Below are positions 52,145 through 59,459 of a DNA stretch of 64,000 nt, piece by piece. A model generated the notes under the pieces. That model worked only from the letters and a program-made list of their open reading frames with translations, did not search any database and was not told the DNA's origin. Source of the DNA: Enterovibrio norvegicus DSM 15893 (GTDB lineage Bacteria; Pseudomonadota; Gammaproteobacteria; Enterobacterales; Vibrionaceae); contig NZ_FOWR01000010.1 in assembly GCF_900115495.1 (NCBI RefSeq), forward strand, positions 28,727-92,726, in the 5' to 3' direction. The position numbers and the translations under genes were made by a program. Positions within the stretch are counted from its first letter, which is position 1. Every line of letters starts with the position of its first letter.

Positions 52145-52612
52145 TTAAGCGAGCGGCAATGCCGTGGTGTATTTCAACGGCTCCATGGCGAACGTTGACG
52201 TCACATTGGTTAACCCTTCGATGCTGTTCACCAGCTTCTTGTAGAAACGGTCATACGCAGCCATGTCTGCCACTTGTACCTTCATCATGTAATCGTATTC
52301 GCCCGCCATACGGTAGCACTCCATCACCTCGGGAAATGGCGTCACAGCATCCACAAATGCACGATACCAAGTTTCGGAGTGGTTAGAGGTTTTGATGTGC
52401 ACAAACGCGGTAAAGGACAAGCCTAACGTTTCAGGATCAAGCAGTGCCACACGCTTACGCAACACACCACTTTCTTCGAGGCGTTTCAATCGCTTCCAAC
52501 ATGGCGTGGTCGTGAGATTGACATGTTCTGCGAGATCAGCCAATGACAGCGATGCGTCTCGCTGTAAACAGTCTAATAATTGGCGATCAACTTTATCTAA
52601 TGTGACAGTCAT
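52145..52612 (-). CDS. cyuR: Lrp/AsnC-family cysteine-responsive regulator CyuR (DecR/YbaO)
   Basis: 155 residues from [40 protein letters not shown] domain with [16 protein letters not shown] and [14 protein letters not shown]. It matches E. coli YbaO (DecR/CyuR) along its length, a regulator that turns on cysteine detoxification when L-cysteine is high. Divergent from a PLP-dependent cysteine-lyase-like gene, with a palindrome between them, so autoregulation and activation of that gene are very likely. Adjacent to mdlAB as in E. coli. Confidence 0.88.
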   Translation of the reverse strand: MTVTLDKVDRQLLDCLQRDASLSLADLAEHVNLTTTPCWKRLKRLEESGVLRKRVALLDPETLGLSFTAFVHIKTSNHSETWYRAFVDAVTPFPEVMECYRMAGEYDYMMKVQVADMAAYDRFYKKLVNSIEGLTNVTSTFAMEPLKYTTALPLA

Positions 52613-52699
52613 CAATATACTACTCTTCTTGCCCATTTAAGCAGTCATCGTTTCACCAAACTGCCAAAGAGAGAAATTATTTTTACCTGAGCGACAATT

Positions 52700-52716
52700 G
52701 TAGAATATTTTTCTAC
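52700..52716. promoter_or_regulatory. Probable CyuR (Lrp-type) operator
   Basis: Perfect palindrome GTAGAA-TATTT-TTCTAC in the divergent region between cyuR and the cysteine-lyase-like gene. Inverted GAA/TTC arms around an AT core are the known form of Lrp-family sites. Confidence 0.6.
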
Positions 52717-52811
52717 CGCAATCGAATATTACGACCAAAATGGAAAAACAATACTCTGAACAAGCAGTTAAAGTTTACCTATACCGATTAAAACAAAGAG
52801 AACTGCCAATA

Positions 52812-53882
52812 ATGACTGACGCCCCTTGCTGTGCCACTCCGTCCCACTGGGTCTGCGATGCCATCCGTAAAATCGAAGCAGATGTTCAGCGCTCTGCAGA
52901 TACCCATTTGATCAAGCTCGATATCCCCTACTTCAATGATATCGATATCTACTTGAAGGATGAAAGCACGCATCCAACAGGCAGCTTGAAGCACCGTCTT
53001 GCGCGTTCTCTTTTCTTGTATGCCCTGTGTAATGGTTGGATCAACCAAGACACCACCATTATCGAATCTTCATCAGGTAGTACCGCCATTTCTGAAGCCT
53101 ATTTTGCGCGCCTGTTGGGTTTACGTTTTATCGCTGTGGTTCCAAAAACCACGTCGAAAAAGAAAATCGAGCAGATCCAATTCTACGGGGGTGAAGCCCA
53201 CTTCGTTGAGCGCTCTGATGAGATTTACGCGGAATCACACCGCCTTGCCGAAGCGCTGAACGGCCATTATATGGATCAGTTCACTTACGCAGAGCGAGCC
53301 ACTGACTGGCGTAGCAATAACAACATTGCTAATAGCATTTTTGAGCAAATGAAGTACGAGCGTTACGCGATCCCAAGTTGGATTGTGATGAGCCCAGGCA
53401 CTGGCGGCACCTCTGCAACCATTGGTCGTTTTATTCGTTACCGCTGCCACCCAACACAGTTGATGGCGGTCGATCCTGAAAATTCAGTCTTCCACGATTA
53501 CTTTAAAACAGGCGACAAAACCTTAACGCTGGATCGCGGCAGTAAAATCGAAGGCATTGGCCGTCCTCGCGTTGAGCCAAGCTTCATTCCGGGCGTGATT
53601 GACCGTATGGAAACCATCGCAGACGCTGACAGTGTGGCTGTGACGCACTGGCTTGAAAGCATTATTGGCCGTAAAGCGGGCCCTTCAACGGGAACAAACT
53701 TGATGGGTGTGCTGATGCTTGCTGAAGAGATGAAAGCACGCGGCGAACGCGGCTCCCTCGTTACATTGCTTTGCGATAGCGGCGAGCGTTACCTCGACAG
53801 CTACTACAACGATGAATGGATAAAAGCCAACATCGGCGATATCACGCCAACGCTGGAAGCGCTGCAGAAATACAGCGTTTAA
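52812..53882 (+). CDS. PLP-dependent cysteine synthase/lyase family protein
   Basis: About 356 residues from MTDAPCCATPSHWV; a start at 52740 would add 24 residues but has no matching homologue segment that I recall. Type II PLP fold: Lys in GSLKHRLARS, phosphate loop ESSSGSTAISEAY, glycine loop MSPGTGGTSATIGR, and TLLCDSGERYLDSYY at the C-terminus. Resembles bacterial and yeast Cds1-type L-cysteine desulfhydrases rather than CysK/CysM. Divergent from CyuR, it probably degrades excess L-cysteine to pyruvate, ammonia and sulfide. Confidence 0.82.
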   Translation: MTDAPCCATPSHWVCDAIRKIEADVQRSADTHLIKLDIPYFNDIDIYLKDESTHPTGSLKHRLARSLFLYALCNGWINQDTTIIESSSGSTAISEAYFARLLGLRFIAVVPKTTSKKKIEQIQFYGGEAHFVERSDEIYAESHRLAEALNGHYMDQFTYAERATDWRSNNNIANSIFEQMKYERYAIPSWIVMSPGTGGTSATIGRFIRYRCHPTQLMAVDPENSVFHDYFKTGDKTLTLDRGSKIEGIGRPRVEPSFIPGVIDRMETIADADSVAVTHWLESIIGRKAGPSTGTNLMGVLMLAEEMKARGERGSLVTLLCDSGERYLDSYYNDEWIKANIGDITPTLEALQKYSV

Positions 53883-53903
53883 TCCCATCCACATGTCATC
53901 TTA

Positions 53904-53934
53904 TTAAGGGCGCACTCATGGCGCCCTTTGTTGT
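53904..53934 (+). terminator. Rho-independent terminator
   Basis: Stem AAGGGCGC/GCGCCCTT then TTGTTGTG, 22 bases after the cysteine-lyase-like gene. Confidence 0.75.
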
Positions 53935-54087
53935 GTCAATAAGGAACACAAGCCAATCGAGCCTTCGTTGATGAGTCAGTACTTTCCTTGGGGGCTCTCT
54001 CGTTTTCATCACGCACCAAAAAATGCATAGCACATCAACAATGTCACCTGTACGAGCGGACAGGTGGTTATTTATCAGGTACACACT

Positions 54088-54738
54088 ATGATGGGCGTCA
54101 TTCTTTTCCCTGACATGTGCTGTGACGTGAAAAAAATACTAGCCATTTCTGCGAGTAGTCACGAACTATCCATCAATCGAAGCCTGCTAGAGGTCGCGAC
54201 ATCAGACATTAAAGGGATTGCCGTCGATTCTCTGGATATGCGCTACGTTTTGTTGCCTTTCTACAACGAAGACAATCAACGTGTATTGGGTTTTCCTGAT
54301 CGCCTCTCGGGGATCAAAAGCACTATTCGCGACTATGATGGCTATATTATTGCCACCCCTGAACATAACGGTCTCATGCCCGCCGCATTCAAAAACTTAC
54401 TCGATTGGCTTGCATGTGCCTGTAAGAATGAAGTCGCGCTTTTCGGCAATAAGCCCGTTTTGATCATGAGCACATCTCGCAATAAAAGCGGTGGCGCTAC
54501 AAACCTTAGCATCATGGAAAAAATCCTCCCCTTGCAAGGCGCAAAGGTCGTCGGTTCGTATAGCTTGGGAAGCTTTTATGACGCCTTCAAAGATGGGAAG
54601 CTGAATATCAGCGAACAAGTAAAATTAGACACCGAGCTATCGCGTTTTTTACGCGATGTGTCTCCCCATGCCACATCGGGAGTGCGGCCTCAATCCTTCA
54701 GTCAACAGCCGGTTTTTGAATTCAAAAATCTGATTTAA
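54088..54738 (+). CDS. NADPH-dependent FMN reductase family protein
   Basis: About 216 residues from the ATG at 54088 (CAGG upstream); starts at 54064 (GTG) or 54115 are possible. Flavodoxin-like fold with KKILAISASSHELSINRSLL (phosphate loop), ATPEHNGLMPAAFKNLLDWL (the FMN_red signature) and STSRNKSGGATNL. Reduces FMN or quinone-like substrates using NADPH. Single gene. Confidence 0.82.
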   Translation: MMGVILFPDMCCDVKKILAISASSHELSINRSLLEVATSDIKGIAVDSLDMRYVLLPFYNEDNQRVLGFPDRLSGIKSTIRDYDGYIIATPEHNGLMPAAFKNLLDWLACACKNEVALFGNKPVLIMSTSRNKSGGATNLSIMEKILPLQGAKVVGSYSLGSFYDAFKDGKLNISEQVKLDTELSRFLRDVSPHATSGVRPQSFSQQPVFEFKNLI

Positions 54739-54968
54739 AACGACGACTGTTTTCTGTTGCTCCGCCCGTTTATCTTTTATAAACAATCACCACAAGCTCG
54801 GCTTGACTAGCAACGAGTACGCCCCCATCAAACCAACATCGTTGCAATTGATAATTATTGCATAACAAATTGATAAGTAACTCAAAAACAAACCATTCCG
54901 CAAAACGGCAGGTCAACGAAAAAGGATATGCTGGGACCTCACTCGCTTTTAAATGGTCGGTTGTAAGC

Positions 54969-55700
54969 ATGGATGCGAACAAGAAAACCTTATTGCAACT
55001 GATGGACATTTCTCAGCTCTGTATTACCTCTAACAGCGACAATGACAACACGCATCAAGTTCTAGATAGTCTACAGAACGTAATCCCTTATTCTTCCGCC
55101 ATGCTTTCGCTCGATCATCGTGAAGCTTTCTCTCTTACATCGAGTACACAAGTATTGAGAAAGAATACGCCATTGAGCTGGGTGGAGGCCTATCAGCACC
55201 TCGAGTACTGGCGCGTCGATCCGGTTCTTAAACGCATTCAACACGTTAACCATGCGGTGTCTTGGCGTGATTGCGAACCCCTTTCGCAGTGCGATAATTT
55301 CAGTAATGGCTACAAAAAGCATTTAGGGCGAGATGGTTTATCTATTCAGGTCGCTGGCGACTGCGGCCTCACCATTATTTCGCTGGCACTCGACGCTGAA
55401 AAGCAATCAACACATTTTACCCCTCATTTGGAATACCTTGCGCCGCACATCCACGAGATGTTTAACCGCTTAGGTAACTTCAATCGTCAAACCGCTTCCG
55501 CGCCAAAGCTCACCAAAAGAGAGAAAGAAGTGCTCGCATGGGCCAAAGAAGGAAAAAGTAACTGGGAGATTGCCGCGATTCTTACCTTGTCCGAACGCAC
55601 AGTGAAGTTTCATTTCTCTCATGTCTTTCGAAAGCTCAATGTGGTTAATCGCCCACAAGCCGTTGCGAAAGCCATCAGTCTAGGCATCATCAAACTCTAA
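54969..55700 (+). CDS. LuxR-family regulator with autoinducer-binding-like domain (LuxR solo)
   Basis: 243 residues from MDANKKTLLQ. The N-terminal domain keeps the LuxR ligand pattern: W and Y in SWVEAYQHLEYW, DP in RVDPVLKRI, W in HAVSWRDC, and the late Gly in YKKHLGRDG. C-terminal GerE-type HTH: LTKREKEVLAWAKEGKSNWE, IAAILTLSERTVKFHFSHVF. No luxI-type synthase lies in the window, so it is a solo that may hear other species or another ligand. Confidence 0.82.
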   Translation: MDANKKTLLQLMDISQLCITSNSDNDNTHQVLDSLQNVIPYSSAMLSLDHREAFSLTSSTQVLRKNTPLSWVEAYQHLEYWRVDPVLKRIQHVNHAVSWRDCEPLSQCDNFSNGYKKHLGRDGLSIQVAGDCGLTIISLALDAEKQSTHFTPHLEYLAPHIHEMFNRLGNFNRQTASAPKLTKREKEVLAWAKEGKSNWEIAAILTLSERTVKFHFSHVFRKLNVVNRPQAVAKAISLGIIKL

Positions 55701-55824
55701 AGCGTTTCTCGACACACCTCTCACGCAGAACATGCCATCAGCACATTTCATGGGTCGCCCCATGTTATATTTCTCAATCATTTCAATTTGATACTGTCTT
55801 CATTTTTAGCTTGGGACTCTCCTA

Positions 55825-56247
55825 ATGAAAAAGTACCTTATCGCCGCCAGCGCCGCTTTTTTCTTCATGATGATGGTTGAAGACATGTTCGGCTCCGACA
55901 GAGCCCCACTCAATACGCCGTTACCCGTTACTGCACCTTTCAGCGTATCAAACCAGTTTGATGGCGAATGGGAAGGAAAACGCACGGATATCAGTGGCGA
56001 TAATATCTGCCTGCAAACCCGCATTATTGGGACAATTAAAGAAGGGAAAGTGTCGCTTCGCCTCATGTACAACAACACCTATTTAGAAGGCTTTGTCAGT
56101 GACACAGGCGAACTGGCTTTGTACGCCGATAGCCAGAAATGGGGATACCGTTTCACAGGCACAGCAAATGACGATCGCATCGACGGTGATTGGAAAGTCA
56201 CTAACGCGGTCTGCAACGGAACATGGCAGTTAGAAAAAACATCGTAA
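55825..56247 (+). CDS. Exported protein of unknown function, 140 aa
   Basis: N-terminal hydrophobic stretch (YLIAASAAFFFMMMVEDMF) that acts as signal or anchor. The remainder is a beta-rich domain with two cysteines (NICLQTR and NAVCNGTW) and a repeating WEGKRTDISG / GDWKVTN pattern, like small lipocalin-like or DUF-type periplasmic barrels. No family named. A GNAT gene follows 38 bases downstream. Confidence 0.55.
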   Translation: MKKYLIAASAAFFFMMMVEDMFGSDRAPLNTPLPVTAPFSVSNQFDGEWEGKRTDISGDNICLQTRIIGTIKEGKVSLRLMYNNTYLEGFVSDTGELALYADSQKWGYRFTGTANDDRIDGDWKVTNAVCNGTWQLEKTS

Positions 56248-56285
56248 CGAAAAGACGGACCCTGCAGTCAAGGAGGACATACAAG

Positions 56286-56738
56286 ATGAACATCATTCAA
56301 GCAACAACCCGTGATATCCCCGCCATTGCCAACCTGTTTAACCAATATCGTGTGTTTTATGGCAAACCTGACGATATCGAACTGGCCACACGCTTTATTC
56401 AAGAGCGCCTCTCTAACAACGAATCGGTTGTGTTTATCGCCAGAAACGAACGCGGTGACGCCGTGGGTTTCACCCAACTTTATCCGACCTTCTCGTCGGT
56501 GTCGGCACAGCGCAGTTGGGTGCTGAACGATGTGTTTGTTCTCGATGCCGAGCGAGGTAAAGGCATGGGGAAAGCCCTATTAAACGCCGCCAAAACCCTC
56601 GCGATTGAAACCGGTGCAAATGGGCTCGCATTAGAAACTGCACCCGATAACATCGGCGCACAAAAACTCTATGAATCGCTGGGCTATGTGAAAGACACCA
56701 CCTATTTCCACTACTTTTTGGATGTGTCTTCCAAATAA
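56286..56738 (+). CDS. GNAT family N-acetyltransferase
   Basis: 150 residues from MNIIQATTRDIPAIANLFNQ, behind AAGGAGG. Acetyl-CoA loop LDAERGKGMGKALLNAAKTL (Q/RxxGxG/A type), strand LNDVFVLDAE, then ALETAPDNIGAQKLYESLGY. Acetylates an unknown amine. Homologues of this pattern in Vibrionaceae are uncharacterised. Confidence 0.88.
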   Translation: MNIIQATTRDIPAIANLFNQYRVFYGKPDDIELATRFIQERLSNNESVVFIARNERGDAVGFTQLYPTFSSVSAQRSWVLNDVFVLDAERGKGMGKALLNAAKTLAIETGANGLALETAPDNIGAQKLYESLGYVKDTTYFHYFLDVSSK

Positions 56739-56828
56739 GGAAAAGCATCGCCCTGCATAGAGCTGCTTTCGCTTCTGCGTTACACTTCGCCCATAGAACG
56801 CATTTAGATATCAGTGAAAGGGTTACCC

Positions 56829-57515
56829 ATGAAAAAAGCGGTTGTTGTCTTTAGTGGCGGGCAGGATTCAACCACGTGTCTGATCCAAGCATTGTCTGAG
56901 TTTGACGAAGTGCATTGTATTACCTTTGATTATGGTCAGCGCCATAAGCAAGAAATCGAAGTGGCTGCAGATGTCGCGAAAGCACTCGGCGCAACCTCGC
57001 ACAAGGTGATGGATGTCAGCTTGCTCAATGAACTGGCGATCAGTTCACTGACGCGCGACAACATTCCTGTCTCTCATGAGTTACAGGAAAACGGCTTACC
57101 GAACTCCTTCGTGCCTGGGCGCAATATTTTGTTCCTGACACTATCAGGCATTTACGCGTATCAATTGGGTGCAGAAACCGTGATTACGGGCGTGTGCGAA
57201 ACCGATTTTTCGGGCTACCCAGATTGTCGCAATGATTTCGTGCAAGCAATGAACAAAGCCCTGGTACTCGGCATGGATCGCGAGCTAGAGCTGCGTACCC
57301 CTTTGATGTGGCTCAACAAAGCAGAAACGTGGGCGCTGGCAGATACATTCGGTAAGCTTGAGTATGTTCGCGATAACACCCTCACTTGCTACAACGGCGT
57401 AATTGGAAGCGGCTGTGGTGATTGCCCTGCCTGTGACCTTCGCCAAAAAGGCCTAGACAGCTACATCAACGACAAAGATAACGTGATGGCGTCGCTAGAC
57501 AGTAAACGTCATTAA
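56829..57515 (+). CDS. queC: 7-cyano-7-deazaguanine synthase QueC
   Basis: 228 residues from [16 protein letters not shown]-loop ATPase [10 protein letters not shown]; central [15 protein letters not shown]-terminal zinc site of four cysteines in [20 protein letters not shown]. Converts 7-carboxy-7-deazaguanine plus ammonia and ATP to preQ0 in queuosine biosynthesis. No preQ1 riboswitch is recognised upstream. A terminator follows. Confidence 0.97.
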   Translation: MKKAVVVFSGGQDSTTCLIQALSEFDEVHCITFDYGQRHKQEIEVAADVAKALGATSHKVMDVSLLNELAISSLTRDNIPVSHELQENGLPNSFVPGRNILFLTLSGIYAYQLGAETVITGVCETDFSGYPDCRNDFVQAMNKALVLGMDRELELRTPLMWLNKAETWALADTFGKLEYVRDNTLTCYNGVIGSGCGDCPACDLRQKGLDSYINDKDNVMASLDSKRH

Positions 57516-57542
57516 GTCGATACACAGGTATTGGACACAGGT

Positions 57543-57568
57543 AAAAAGGCAGCTTGGCTGCCTTTTTT
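57543..57568 (+). terminator. Rho-independent terminator after queC
   Basis: AAAAAGGCAGC-TT-GGCTGCC then TTTTTT. Confidence 0.9.
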
Positions 57569-57634
57569 AGCATTTGATGAAATGCAAAGGTGAAAACCTC
57601 GGTTCTTCTCTTGTAGGCCTAACGAGGAGGAAAC

Positions 57635-58156
57635 ATGTACATTGCGGTAAGTGGCACCTGTTATTGGTGTATGGAAGCCGTGTTTAATGCGCTTAACGGC
57701 GTGTCAAACGTCGAACAAGGCTTTGTAAAATCTCATGATGGAAAGTACGTAGAAGCGGCGTTCTTTGCGTTCAATGAAAAGATCATTTCTCTGGAAGATA
57801 TCGCTCGCGTGCACCTTTCCACGCATTCTTGCACCTCAAATCACAGCGCGAGAGAAAGATACCCAAGCGCCATGTACCCGCTCAGCAGTGATCAACATGC
57901 GGCAGTTATGAGCGCCATCGCGTTAGCCGCCAGAGATTATGATGCACCTGTCATCACGACAGCCAAACCGTTTGTGGCGTTTTACCCCAACCCATCAGCG
58001 GTGCAAAACTACTTTTGGCGTCAGCCTACCAAGCCGTTTTGTGGCTCGAAAATCCTGCCAAAGCTCAAAGCACTGGCGGTAACGTTTCCAAGGCTGATAA
58101 AACCCAGTGCAGTGCGCTACCTTCGAGAAACCATTCTCGAGGCGCAACACGCATAA
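57635..58156 (+). CDS. Divergent MsrA-like protein
   Basis: 173 residues. The N-terminus SGTCYWCMEAVFNALNGV corresponds to the MsrA active site (usually GGCFWC), so the catalytic Cys is kept; VEQGFVKSHDGKYVEAAFFA replaces the usual GYxGG and GHAE segments, and RERYPSAMYPLS stands where QYRSxIY is expected. It may reduce methionine sulfoxide or a related substrate, or have lost activity. Start behind GAGGAGG. Terminator follows directly. Confidence 0.68.
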   Translation: MYIAVSGTCYWCMEAVFNALNGVSNVEQGFVKSHDGKYVEAAFFAFNEKIISLEDIARVHLSTHSCTSNHSARERYPSAMYPLSSDQHAAVMSAIALAARDYDAPVITTAKPFVAFYPNPSAVQNYFWRQPTKPFCGSKILPKLKALAVTFPRLIKPSAVRYLRETILEAQHA

Positions 58157-58186
58157 AAAAAGCGCCGTTCGGCGCTTTTCTTTTAT
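58154..58186 (+). terminator. Rho-independent terminator after msrA-like gene
   Basis: AAAAAAAGCGCCG-TT-CGGCGCTTTTCTTTT, close behind the stop; also usable from the opposite strand by the convergent DUF1244 gene. Confidence 0.88.
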
Positions 58187-58220
58187 TCATTCGACGACAT
58201 TTTCATGCATCGGTTAACGC

Positions 58221-58538
58221 TTATTTGCCTGCTTTGGCATCTTGACGCTTTTTAAACGCCGCCATCTGCTCGTCGGTCGCTGGAAGCTGATGATTGGCTT
58301 TCCAGTCTGCATAAGACATGCCGTAAACGCGCTCACGCGCGTCGTCATCACTCACGTCAATGCCACGTTGATCCGCTTCGGCTTTGTACCATTTGCCAAG
58401 GCAGTTACGGCAGAAATCCGCAAGGATCATCAGATCAATGTTCTGCACGTCTTTGTTGTTGTCGAGGTGCGACAAAAAACGGCGAAACGTGGCTGCATCG
58501 AGTTCATCCTGCTGTTGTTGCGTCAATTTGTCCGACAT
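58221..58538 (-). CDS. DUF1244 family protein
   Basis: 105 residues. FRRFLSHLDNNKDVQNIDLM, then LADFCRNCLGKWYKAEADQR and ARERVYGMSYADWKANHQ match the DUF1244 family of small proteobacterial proteins with a conserved FCRNCL cysteine pair. Function unknown. Single gene. Confidence 0.85.
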   Translation of the reverse strand: MSDKLTQQQQDELDAATFRRFLSHLDNNKDVQNIDLMILADFCRNCLGKWYKAEADQRGIDVSDDDARERVYGMSYADWKANHQLPATDEQMAAFKKRQDAKAGK

Positions 58539-58736
58539 GGCTTTTATCCTTTAAATGCGTTTTTGAAAGCAAAACTGTTGTTATGGGTAAGAACATAACA
58601 ATCAGGGCAAGGGAAGAAAAGGAAAATGCGAAAGTTGAAAGGTGGGTGAGATACGCGCTTCACTCACATCAAGCAGAGTTGATAGCAATGATCGCCAGTG
58701 CTAACATTTGTACACACATCGTATCAGGAGCCTAAA

Positions 58737-59021
58737 ATGGATACTCGCATTCAATTTCGTGTCAATGAAGAGACCAAGCGCTTGGCACAGCAAATGGCTG
58801 AGAGCCAAGGCAGAACACTGAGTGATGCATGCCGCGAGCTGACGGAACAATTGGCAGAACAGCAACGAAAGGCCTTGTCTCATGACGCTTGGTTAACAGA
58901 ACAAGTAAACCATGCTTTCGATAAACTCGACGCAAACGAGGCAGTTTTTATAGAACATGACACAGCCAAAACGCGGATGGCAGAACGAAAAGCAAAAATT
59001 CGTCAACGGGGTCGCCAATGA
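58737..59021 (+). CDS. RelB/DinJ-type antitoxin
   Basis: 94 residues from MDTRIQFRVNEETKRLAQQM. The N-terminal ribbon-helix-helix (TRIQFRVNEETKRLAQQMAE then SQGRTLSDACRELTEQLAE) binds DNA and represses the operon; the helical C-terminus (FDKLDANEAVFIEHDTAKTR then MAERKAKIRQ) would wrap the toxin. Its TGA overlaps the toxin ATG by four bases. GGAGCC ribosome-binding site upstream. Confidence 0.85.
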   Translation: MDTRIQFRVNEETKRLAQQMAESQGRTLSDACRELTEQLAEQQRKALSHDAWLTEQVNHAFDKLDANEAVFIEHDTAKTRMAERKAKIRQRGRQ

Positions 59022-59296
59022 TATTTTGGGAAGAAGAATCTCTTAACGATCGCGAAAAGATTTTCGAATTCCTTTATGACTTCAACCCCGATGCGGCCGA
59101 GAAAACCGACGAACTGATCGAGGAAAAGGTCGAAAACCTATTGGATCAGCCTTTAATGGGCGTTCAGCGAGACGGTATTCAGGGAAGGCTTCTCATCATT
59201 CCTGAGGTTTCGATGATCGTGTCCTATTGGATTGATGGCTCACACATCCGCGTCATGCGTGTGTTGCACCATAAGCAAAAATTTCCTTCGAATTAG
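59018..59296 (+). CDS. ParE/RelE superfamily toxin
   Basis: 92 residues. MIFWEEESLNDREKIFEFLY, then LLDQPLMGVQRDGIQGRLLI and SHIRVMRVLHHKQKFP, the common ParE/YafQ-like layout with the RVLHxxQ-type C-terminal strand. Whether it poisons gyrase (ParE) or cleaves mRNA (RelE) cannot be decided by eye. Translationally coupled to the antitoxin. Confidence 0.85.
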   Translation: MIFWEEESLNDREKIFEFLYDFNPDAAEKTDELIEEKVENLLDQPLMGVQRDGIQGRLLIIPEVSMIVSYWIDGSHIRVMRVLHHKQKFPSN

Positions 59297-59333
59297 AGAT
59301 AACTCCCCCAACCGGTGCGTTACCGCAGACACA

Positions 59334-59366
59334 AAAAAGCCAGCATCTCTGCTGGCTTTTGATCTT
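59334..59366 (+). terminator. Rho-independent terminator after the toxin-antitoxin pair
   Basis: AAAAGCCAGC-ATCTCT-GCTGGCTTTT then GATCTTT. It also has an A-run on its left side for opposite transcription. Confidence 0.82.
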
Positions 59367-59405
59367 TCTAGAGACTTGAATCTGCTTTTCCCAGGAACCT
59401 ATGAG

Positions 59406-59453
59406 CTTGTTTTCCTAGGACCTTGTTTTCCTAGAACCTTGTTTTCCTAGGAC
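59406..59453. repeat. 16-bp tandem repeat CTTGTTTTCCTAGGAC (3 copies)
   Basis: Two perfect copies and one with a single change, preceded by a more diverged copy (59381-59400). Lies seven bases from the stop of the RND gene. Confidence 0.85.
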
Positions 59454-59459
59454 CTGCTT

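Noticed and set aside
56739..56828. PreQ1 riboswitch upstream of queC
   Set aside because: The leader is short and shows neither the pseudoknot pattern nor the conserved A-rich tail.
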